The notes under the pieces: model-generated
The model's input: only the letters and a program-made list of their open reading frames with translations
Told to the model about the DNA's origin: nothing
Databases searched by the model: none
Program-made: the position numbers and the translations under genes
Assembly: GCA_037903355.1 (NCBI GenBank)
Contig: JBAJFE010000022.1
Location: 54,387 to 118,386 of the forward strand
Origin: Trichuris trichiura
Taxonomy: Eukaryota > Nematoda > Enoplea > Trichinellida > Trichuridae
DNA length: 64,000 nucleotides
Reading direction: 5' to 3'
In this document: piece after piece, positions 56,394 to 64,000 of the stretch
Layout: each line of letters opens with the position of its first letter
Numbering within the stretch: position 1 is the stretch's first letter

Positions 56394-56853
56394 ACTGTTA
56401 TAAAGTCCTTCCAAAAGTGCTCCATTTCTGCCCTTTCAGAGGACACAGAGGACGACCAAATGCCAAAGAGTGACCAAGAGCACTGTTAGCTTTACCGTTT
56501 TGGCACTGCACTTAATGTTTTCGGCGTCATGTAACCTTTCTTTCCGCTTCTACAATCTGTTCATTCGTGTTTTACATGCGACAGTTGTAATAGACGTCCA
56601 ATAAACCTATTCAACACAATTCATTTTTCGTAGCCCACGCAATGCTCTACAACGCGCGCTAAGCAGCAGCTGATCAGTTTTTGCGTTGCACTTTGGGCAA
56701 GACAGTTTCAATTGAATGGGCGACTAGCATTCACGGTAAACTGACAAATCAGAATTGATCTAGACTTGAGCAATGAACGTCATTGTTGCTGGGACAATCA
56801 TTACCATCCTTCGCTAACGCAGGGGGAGTTCTTATGCGTGGTAATATACGGTA

Positions 56854-57485
56854 GCTTAGTTGATTTCATTCTTCTTTTTTCTCCTTCCTGACGGGTGCGT
56901 TATTCAGAATAAAAAATTTCTGCGGCATAACTACTCGTTCTTTTATTTCCAAACGTTTAACCTGCGGAGCTTACGGGCCACACCAGTGCTCGTCATCAGC
57001 GCTAAGTGCGCCGCCCGTCGGGTTGGTCTTTATGTTAGCAAGCCGCTCTGTCCGACCGGCCATGGCGAGGGGCCCTCAGCCGTCAGGTCCATCCTGACCT
57101 GTCGGGCCTTAGTCGAACCTGGTCAGTTCGACTTCGCGGCGAGCACCAAACTGACCTTCCACGACGGCGGCAGCACTAACAGTGAGAAGCAACGAGCATA
57201 TAAATGATAAACCCGTCTGTTTTAAAGAAACTGGTTTTAAACTCTCTTCTTTCCAAGTCTCTACCTGCTTTCTTCTCAGCCACTCGTTGTCCTCTTTGTT
57301 GTCCGTGCCCGCACGCACACATATTAATTTTATTCTTCTTTTTTCTCCTTGCTAACGGGTGCGTTATTCAGAATAAGAAGGTCGGTCGGACGGAGCAGAT
57401 TGCTAACATCATGACCGACCCCCCGGGCGGCCCCCTTATCGCTGATGACGGGCACCGGTGTTGCTGGTTCCGAATTTTCGAATTT
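56854..57485 (+). repeat. F repeat, right-arm copy
   Basis: Mirror of 20558-21189. The hammerhead-like core on the minus strand lies at 56963-56999 with GTAA in the second box. Confidence 0.75.
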
Positions 57486-57764
57486 AGCTTTTGCTAATTT
57501 TAAATTTTCAGCGTCTTTATTACGGTACCTGTGTCCTGTTGGTAAGCACAAAAAAAGGAAAAGAGAATAAAGAACTTCCAGAGCTTTCAGGTCTGTCGCG
57601 ACCCGTCGTCAGCGGTCAATATCCGTGTAATGTATGCGCGGAGATTTCTCTTGCATCGTTTTCCGTCATTTAAACCGAGGATTTTAATGTTCTCTGTTGG
57701 AGATTTCTTCTGCGACTGTCGGCTGCTTGTTTATTCTTTTTATAGTCTATTCCTTTTTAAATTT
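57486..57764 (-). repeat. Penelope-like 3' pseudo-LTR of copy B'
   Basis: Mirror of 20279-20557, with a hammerhead-like motif at 57572-57615 on the minus strand. Confidence 0.7.
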
Positions 57765-59324
57765 TCATCCATTTTTTGTCCTTTTGTTCTTTCCAGATGA
57801 TTTGTGGTTCCTATAAGTTTCCATTTGTTCCATGCTTGTAGTGACTTCTTTAACTTTGTCCTGTGTTTTTGTATCTTTCCCATCAAGTGTGCAGCAGTTG
57901 TGGCGGGTGATAATATTTGTCCATACATCACTTATATCCGCCCCTTGATCGCGGTTGAAGGTTGTGTTGCGTTTGATGTAGTGGGACTCTTTGAGTTTTC
58001 TTAAACGCAGGTAGCTTTCGTAACAAAGAACCTTGGGCCGGAGGGGTTGTTTGCAGTGTATCGCGTGTTCCACCACAGCGGAAGCTTGAGTAGCTTTGTC
58101 CATGGTGATTCTTGGACTTGAGATTGGTCTTCCGCGTTGGGCAACTGGGGTGCCACTATTGTCGAGGATGTTTTTTGCTTTTCTGTAAGAGTTTAGCTTT
58201 TTGATGTGTTGGCTGAATCTGCTTTCTAAAGTATTGCCTGTTTCTCCGACGTAAACTCCTGAGAACGTACATTCAACTGCGTATACTAGGCCTGTTTTCT
58301 CGGTTGTAGGAATTTTTCTTTTGCCGGTACGAAGAATCGATCTGAGATTGGCGAAATTCTTGAAATAGACTCTGAAGCCTAATCTTTTTCCTAATTGGAT
58401 AAATTTCTCGCCTAGTCCTACTACATACGGAACAACTAAATGTGGAGTGTATGAAATGTTTGGAACAGGGGGTTCACGTTTTTGGAGTTTGTACTTCAAA
58501 ACTTGGTCAATGAAGGATTTAGGATAGTGGTTTTTGTAAAAGACTTTTCTAATGTAGTTAAGTTCCGGCTTTAGATATTCAGGATCACAGATATTGATGG
58601 CCCTGTCAACCATTCCGGAGAAGATACCACGCATTACTGATCGTGGACGATGTGATGAGAAGTTGAGATATTGGTCAGTCTGCGTGGGTTTTCTATAGAC
58701 TCTGGTTTTAAGCCCTTCATTAGTGCGGATAATTAGCACGTCTAGAAAGGGGAGGGTTTTGTTTTCTTCTTTTTCCATGGTGAAAACTATTTGGTTTGGA
58801 CGCATGTTGTTGAGAAATTGCGGAAATTGTTCTTCTTTTTCGGCCTTAATTACAAAGATATCGTCCACATATGTTTTGAAGAGGAGTGGGGCGATTTGTC
58901 TATCGATAGTTTCGAAGATTTTCTTTTCGAAGTTCTCCATAAAAACTTCTGCTAGGACTGGGGATAAAGAGCTGCCCATTGGAACTCCACTGGATTGTTT
59001 GTAGTATTTGTTATCAAAGGTGAAGTAATTGCCATCTTGCATGCAGAAAGAAAGCAGATTGATAATGTGAAAGAGATTCAATTTTATTCTGCTGGTTAGG
59101 CTTGTATCTGCATTGAGGAGACTGTACAACATCTCCAATGTGTCTGGCACTGGAATGCTCGGGAATAATTCTTTTACATCGTAACTAACTAGAATCTCAT
59201 CGGGTTTCATGTGATGGTTTCGTATTTCATTGACAAAAGATTTGCTATTTTGGACGAAAGAGGACTTTAAATTCCTCGGTTTAAATGATGGAAAACGATG
59301 CAAGAGAGATCTCCCCGCATACAT
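57765..59324 (-). CDS. Penelope-like element copy B': RT C-terminal part plus GIY-YIG endonuclease
   Basis: Translation identical over all 519 codons to 18719-20278: same RT palm motifs, YVDD, GIY-YIG (VYVGETG) and NRDQG tail. It is 5' truncated in the same place, so it cannot encode a complete reverse transcriptase. Perfect agreement of the two frames shows how recent the inverted duplication is. Confidence 0.93.
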   Translation of the reverse strand: MYAGRSLLHRFPSFKPRNLKSSFVQNSKSFVNEIRNHHMKPDEILVSYDVKELFPSIPVPDTLEMLYSLLNADTSLTSRIKLNLFHIINLLSFCMQDGNYFTFDNKYYKQSSGVPMGSSLSPVLAEVFMENFEKKIFETIDRQIAPLLFKTYVDDIFVIKAEKEEQFPQFLNNMRPNQIVFTMEKEENKTLPFLDVLIIRTNEGLKTRVYRKPTQTDQYLNFSSHRPRSVMRGIFSGMVDRAINICDPEYLKPELNYIRKVFYKNHYPKSFIDQVLKYKLQKREPPVPNISYTPHLVVPYVVGLGEKFIQLGKRLGFRVYFKNFANLRSILRTGKRKIPTTEKTGLVYAVECTFSGVYVGETGNTLESRFSQHIKKLNSYRKAKNILDNSGTPVAQRGRPISSPRITMDKATQASAVVEHAIHCKQPLRPKVLCYESYLRLRKLKESHYIKRNTTFNRDQGADISDVWTNIITRHNCCTLDGKDTKTQDKVKEVTTSMEQMETYRNHKSSGKNKRTKNG

Positions 59325-59551
59325 TACACAGATATTGACCGCTGACGACGGGTCGCGACAGTCCCGAAAGCTCTGGAAGTTCTTTATTCTCTTTCCCTTT
59401 TTTTGTGCTTACCAACGGGACACAGCTACCGTAATAAAGGCGCTGAACTATGAAAACATACAGTCCCGTACCAAAACATCGCATTTTCAAGACTATAAAG
59501 GGTGAGTACGTATCCCTTCTGTGAGCTGCACGACATCTGGTAAACATACGT
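59267..59551 (+). repeat. Penelope-like pseudo-LTR / leader of copy A'
   Basis: Mirror of 18492-18776. The hammerhead-like motif lies at 59339-59382 (plus), and a possible GTGAGT donor lies near 59502. Confidence 0.65.
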
Positions 59552-61318
59552 GTGAAAGCAGGACTTACGCAAGGTCAACTAACCTTCCTGCTTAAATATA
59601 GAGACCATGGAATTCTGCCCAATTGCTTCAAGTTAAAATTGGGCCAGTACGAAAACAATCAAACCAAAAGAATCTTATTTACCGCGCGTTTATCTCTACT
59701 GCGAACTGTTATAAAGAAGCACAGATCTACACTAGCAAAACGACGAGCAGATTACATTGACACGCTGGATTTCCTCAGAACATGGTTACATAAAAATATC
59801 TACTAAACCCTGGTCCAGCACGTGGAATTCGCCACAGAAACCGCATGCTCTTCACAAAAACAGGTACTCAAAAGAAAATTCGACCGCCTTCAAATCAGAC
59901 TTCAGACAACTTCTTCACATTCTCACAGAGGTTCTCCACGTAGAAACACTGCGTCAAAACTAAGCACAGCGGTAATCAATCTTAGCTCTATACCTGTGAA
60001 TGAAAGTGAGAAGACCATACTGGAGAAAGGACTAAACTTTGTCCCAACCCCAAAAAAGCCACCCTTTCACGACATCATTGTCTCCATTGAGGACAGCCTA
60101 TCTTCAGTCGACCCAGAGACAGCCACACGGGTTAGGAATAGTTTGTCTTCAATTATCTTATGTCACAGCTTTAACGCCACTCCAAACTTAAACCGATATG
60201 AGATGAATTGCTTACATCAACTAAAAAGGCAATCCAACAGAATTATCACAAAAGCAGATAAAGGGAATAGAATAGTTCTACTTGACAGAAGCACCTACAC
60301 TGAAAAGATGACAACTAAGTTAAAGATAGAAAATTACACACGTCTACCCGCCGACCCTACAGATGAGTCTCGAAAAAATCTCCGATCTCTTCTCGTTACG
60401 TTTGCCGCAGAGACCAAAGAATCAGAAATACTCAAATTAGCAACACGTCTGAAGTTTGCGTCGAATTATAGACCCCCTGAGCTATACGGTCTTCCAAAAG
60501 TACACAAACCGGATGTCCCATTAAGACCAATAGTTTCTACAATGAACAGCACTACAACCGAACTCAGTAGATACCTAAAAAAAGATCATCAAACCCTTAA
60601 CCGGCAAAGAAACCCTCTTTCGTCAAAAATAGCAAAACTTTCGTCAATGAAATAAGAAACCATCACTTGAAACCCGATGAGATTCTAGTTAGTTACGATG
60701 TAAAAGAATTACTCCCGAGCATTCCAGTGCCAGACACATTGGAGATGTTGTACAGTCTACTCAATGCAGATACAAGCCTAACCAGCAGAATAAAATTGAA
60801 TCCCTTTCACATTATCAAGCTGCTTTCTTTCTGCATGCAAGATGGCAATTACTCCACCTTTGATAACAAATACTACAAACAATCCAGTGCAGTTCCAATG
60901 GGTAGCTCTTTATCCCCAGTCTTAGCAGAAGTTTTTATGGAGAACCTCGAAAAGAAATTTTCGAAACTATCGACAGACAAATCGCCCAACTCCTCTTCAA
61001 AACATATGTGGACGATATCTTTGTAATTATTAAGGCCGGAAAAGAAGAACAATTTCTGCAATTTCTCAACAACATGCGTCCAAACCAAATAGTTTTCACC
61101 ATGGAAAAAGAAGAAAACAAAACCCTCCCCTTTCTAGACGTGCTAATTATAGGCACTAATGAAGGGCTTAAAACAAGAGTCTATAGAAAACCCACGCAGA
61201 TTGACCAATATCTCAACTTCTCATCTCGTCATCCACGATCAGTAATGCGTGGTATCTTCTCCGGAATGGTTCACAGGGCAATCAATATCTGTGATCCTGA
61301 ATATCTAAAGCCGGAACT
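59552..61318 (+). pseudogene. Penelope-like element copy A': N-terminus and RT, truncated by FB1'
   Basis: Mirror of 16725-18491, with the same TAA after HKNIY, two frameshifts and truncation at the FB1' terminus. Coding segments include 59822-60655 (fingers, ADKG and YGLPKVHK), 60667-61026 (palm) and 61008-61340 (VDDIFVI onward, whose last codons run into FB1'). Confidence 0.9.
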
Positions 61319-61683
61319 TACCGCATATTACCACGCATAAGAACTCCCCCCAGCGTTAGCAAAGGATGGTAATGATTGGCCCAGCAGCAATGACGTTCAT
61401 TGCTCAAGTCTAGATCAATTCTGATTTGTCAGTTTTCCGTGAATGCCAGTCGCCCATTCAACTGAAACTGTCTTGCCCAAAGTGCAACGCAAAAACTGAT
61501 CAGCTGCTGCTTAGCGCGCGCTGTAGAGCATTGCGTGGGCTACGAGAAATGAATTGTGTTGAATAGGTTTATTGGACGTCTATTACAACTGTTGCATGTA
61601 AAACACGAATGAACAGATTGTAGAAGCGGAAAGAAAGGACACATGACGCCGAAAACATTAAGTGCAGTGCAAAAACGGTAGAG

Positions 61684-62046
61684 CTAACAGTGCTCTTGGT
61701 CACTGTTTGGCATTTGGTCGTCCTCTGTGTCCTCTGACAGGGCAGAAATGGAGCACTTTTGGAAAGACCTTATAACAGTTTCCGTGTTTACTTTGCTCCA
61801 CGCCTTTATAACGAACTGGCACAGCAAGCTGACCGATGGGGCTCGCATTTGTCCGCTGGCTGTGTACGTCTTCCGCCCGTTCGTCATCCATTCTTTCCAC
61901 TCTTCTAGAACGTAGTCTTTAAAGGGCTTATTAATGCAGATGTCCAGCGGCTGCATAGCTATTCCTTTTTCATCGCTCACGTGCAGAATGCAATAAGTAA
62001 AACTGAAAAGCTCTTTCGTTAAGGGAACTTGTTCTTCCTTAGTCAC
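61684..62046 (-). pseudogene. C-terminal transposase fragment, FB1' inner arm
   Basis: As 16006-16359, but it retains the EEWKEWM codons lost in the left arm and has a Pro for Ser change near its start. Ends DQEHC. Confidence 0.8.
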
Positions 62047-62999
62047 ATGGTTTTTTCAGTTGCTACTGACAGAGTGATACAAAGTGACGCGCGATACGCG
62101 GAGACAAATTTAGACGAAAATGAGGAAAGCAAGTGTGTTCAAACTGTCCCAGTACACCACTGTTACGTTTGAACCAACGAAGCGCAGTCGTCCGTAGAAG
62201 CAACTTCAATCCCACTTTAAGTGCCAAAGCTTAGGGAGCACCGCCTGATTTTTACAAGCACAAAGCGAACGGAGATGTAAAGTGTTCAACAGTTCGGCCA
62301 AAGAACAACACATTTCATCCTCCTTGGTTACTATCAGCTAACATGTCACGTTACTCTTGTCTGTCTGATGCAGCAAAGGATGGGAAATCACAGCTGCTTG
62401 AAGTTTGATGATAACACGGCCTGACCTCTATCGATGATATCTGTAAGCTCAATCGACGACGGCTGCACGCTCAGTCGGTGGGTGCTCCTGCAGCTGTAAG
62501 TATGCGCAATGGCTGTTGAAGTTTCATGATAACGGTGTTTGACCTTTATCGAGGATGACTAAAAGCTCGGCTCTGAACGGGCGCAAAGTTCTCGTCGATT
62601 CAGCTAACAATTATCATTGATATAGGTCAAGCAGCGTTATCATCAAACTTCAACAGCCATTGCGCATACTTACAGGTGCAGGAGCACCCACTGACTGAGC
62701 GTGCAGCCGTCATCGGTTGAGCTTACAGATATCATCGATAGAGGTCACGCCGTGTTATCACCAAACTTCAAGGAGCTGTGATTTCCCATCCTTTGCTGCC
62801 TCAGACAGACAAGAGGGCTCTATGATCCCACGGCGGTGCCGGAAGTGTCAGGCGGCTAGTTCATAGCGTAATCTGTCACTCTGCAGCGTCATAACAGGTT
62901 ATTAGCTGCACAACGGGAGGGACATTGTCGGCAGGTTTAGTGAACACGTGCTGAGTTGTTGGCGTCGCCAGCACAATGGAGCATCAGGGACACATTCAG

Positions 63000-63143
63000 T
63001 GACTCGGTTATCGGTGTAACGGATTAACGCCGAAGAATTCTGCTAAACTGCATTGTAGTAGGCTCACGCAGTGACCCGGTTATCGGTGTAACGGATTAGC
63101 GCCGATATATTTTGCTACAGTGCAATGTAATAGCGTCTGTTTG
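63000..63143. repeat. Diverged 72 bp tandem pair, right arm only
   Basis: Two copies of a ~72 bp block each begin with CGGTTATCGGTGTAACGGAT. They differ at many positions, so the pair is old. The left arm retains one hybrid copy near 15010-15060, consistent with deletion between the direct repeats there. Confidence 0.75.
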
Positions 63144-63415
63144 TGTCACTGATGCGTTTAGTGACCTGTAGCAATCAGCGAAGGTGATGGAATTTAGCAC
63201 CTGCGCATGCATTGAAGGTACGGAAAACACAATGGGGCGTGCAGGTGTTCAAGCTGAGACCTCGTCTAGCAATTTGAGAAAAACATCGGAGGTCAACTGT
63301 CGTAGGTCAACCGAGCTTCGGCGTGCCTTGGTAGACACGGTAAATCTCATTTTGCGTTAAGTCTGTCCCGGGATCTAGTGGCCAGTTCCCATCGACAAGT
63401 GAAGGCAGCGTAAAT

Positions 63416-63613
63416 GTGGCACGAAGAAGGCGCAATATTCGTAGGGGCATCGACTGGCTGCAGGAGATAGTGCCCGACGAAAATGCGGCTCTGCTTTCCC
63501 TGCGCGGCAAGGGACTGCTGCACAGCCAGGGCTCCTTCGGTTGCACCCACCCTGACAAGACGAGCCGCCAGCGCCACAGCCGTTGTCACAGTCAATGGTA
63601 TGTCGAGCGTTAA
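63416..63613 (+). pseudogene. Merlin transposase N-terminal remnant, right-arm copy
   Basis: Mirror of 14511-14708: WLQEIVPDENAALLSLRGKG (Leu for Val), with a few other substitutions. Confidence 0.65.
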
Positions 63614-63923
63614 CGTTTACTTCCTCTGACGCCTTCTGCCTCATTAGGTACACCCCAGTGAACCCGTCGGATGCGCCTATAGCGAAATTGACGCGTCGCC
63701 TTCATCAAGCTGAGCGCCTGCGTTAGCAGTACGTATGCTTTTTCTCTTTTTGCGTTAGTCAATGCTCGCTTGTTCAGTGATCGCTAAATAACGTTACTTT
63801 GCGCTATGCTTCTTGTCGTTTACGCCACGGTCAACAGCAGCAACGTTTCCATCGTTGCTGGGCCAATCATTACCGTCCTTCGCTAGCGCAGAGGGGAGTT
63901 CCTATGCGTGGTAATATACGGTA

Positions 63924-64000
63924 ATTATTTTCGTGTAAAGCTTCGATTGAAGTATCACATGTCTACTGATGATTTAGGAAGCCATAAACTGTTTTCTGAT
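63924..64000 (-). repeat. R repeat, inverted, start of right-arm outer copy
   Basis: The last 77 bases equal the reverse complement of 12546-12622, including copy-specific bases, and run off the window. Confidence 0.85.

Larger units (their letters stand above)
54338..56851. mobile_element. Fold-back element FB2' (mirror of FB2)
   Basis: Same 2514 bp length as FB2, flanked by TA at 54336-54337 and 56852-56853, between R and F in their natural order. Confidence 0.9.
62816..63845. mobile_element. Merlin-type non-autonomous element, truncated right-arm copy
   Basis: The inner terminus GGCTCTATGATCCCACGG is intact with the CTCTTGTC duplication on that side only (complement GACAAGAG at 62808-62815). 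The outer terminus was removed with the 1.58 kb deletion. Confidence 0.75.
61321..63921. mobile_element. Fold-back element FB1' (deleted, 2.6 kb)
   Basis: Same junctions as FB1 (TA at 61319-61320 in Penelope and 63922-63923 in R), but the outer arm is reduced to about 72 bp (63850-63921) and the nested Merlin-type element is cut at about 63845. The join at 63840-63852 shows a few bases of unclear origin between the two parts. Confidence 0.88.
47267..64000 (-). repeat. Right arm of the large inverted repeat (16.7 kb within the window)
   Basis: Reverse complement of 12546-30775. It keeps the 9 bp and 72 bp segments that the left arm lost, and lacks the 1582 bp present at 12697-14278. It is still paired at the last base of the window, so its outer limit is unseen. 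Confidence 0.93.

Noticed and set aside
12546..64000. Large inverted repeat as an assembly mirror artefact
   Set aside because: Asymmetric hAT target duplication, three independent indels and scattered substitutions between arms make a simple mirrored assembly unlikely, though I cannot exclude it without reads.
1..64000. tRNA, rRNA, CRISPR or bacterial operon content
   Set aside because: No cloverleaf, rRNA block, spaced direct-repeat array or ribosome-binding-site-led gene cluster was seen; all coding signals are eukaryotic element relics.

Overview
The window looks like a piece of animal heterochromatin, most likely from an arthropod. That is an inference from the mix of elements (Penelope-like elements with GIY-YIG domains, pogo/Tigger, Merlin, hAT, Ty3/gypsy), from 50-60 bp GT-AG introns inside element genes, and from the absence of operons, tRNA or rRNA. 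I cannot name the species. I find no intact host gene: every recognisable coding region is a transposable-element relic, except one unrecognised multi-exon relict present in three copies.

Three layers of architecture overlap. (1) A large direct repeat unit of about 9.1-9.3 kb occurs as 1966-12622 and as 36621-54335, with a partial copy at 30776-36620. The spacing between the same hAT MITE is 9285 bp in the first copy. In the second it is 17697 bp, which falls to about 9060 bp once four later insertions are subtracted. (2) A very large inverted repeat runs from 12546-30775 (left arm, 18.2 kb) to 47267-64000 (right arm, 16.7 kb, continuing past the window), with a 16.5 kb spacer. Over most of their length paired positions sum to 78043. 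(3) Each arm holds smaller palindromes: two fold-back elements built from the 3' end of a pogo-type transposon, and two Penelope-like copies head to head.

Layout: 10-1795 is a broken Ty3/gypsy pol; 1966-12622 is unit copy 1 (with a Tigger relic and a Merlin-derived segment); 12625-16722 is fold-back FB1 carrying a Merlin-type non-autonomous insertion; 16725-20557 holds the Penelope-like halves A(-) and B(+); 20558-21189 is the F repeat; 21192-23705 is fold-back FB2; 23708-25695 is an inverted R repeat; 25704-30775 is a 5.07 kb hAT; 30776-36620 is a partial unit; 36621-47258 is unit copy 2, carrying a 706 bp palindromic element, a hAT MITE and a Merlin nested in Tigger; 47267-52339 is the second hAT copy; 52348-64000 mirrors the left arm.

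Two observations stand out. First, the inner breakpoint of the large inverted repeat falls exactly at a hAT terminus. The right-hand hAT has a perfect 8 bp target duplication on both sides, while the left-hand one has it on the outer side only. This suggests that aberrant hAT transposition built the inverted duplication. Second, a hammerhead-ribozyme-like core (CTGAYGA...GAAA) recurs in the Penelope pseudo-LTRs and in at least four other repeat families. One of these is a 706 bp palindrome with a perfect 12 bp target duplication and two identifiable empty sites.
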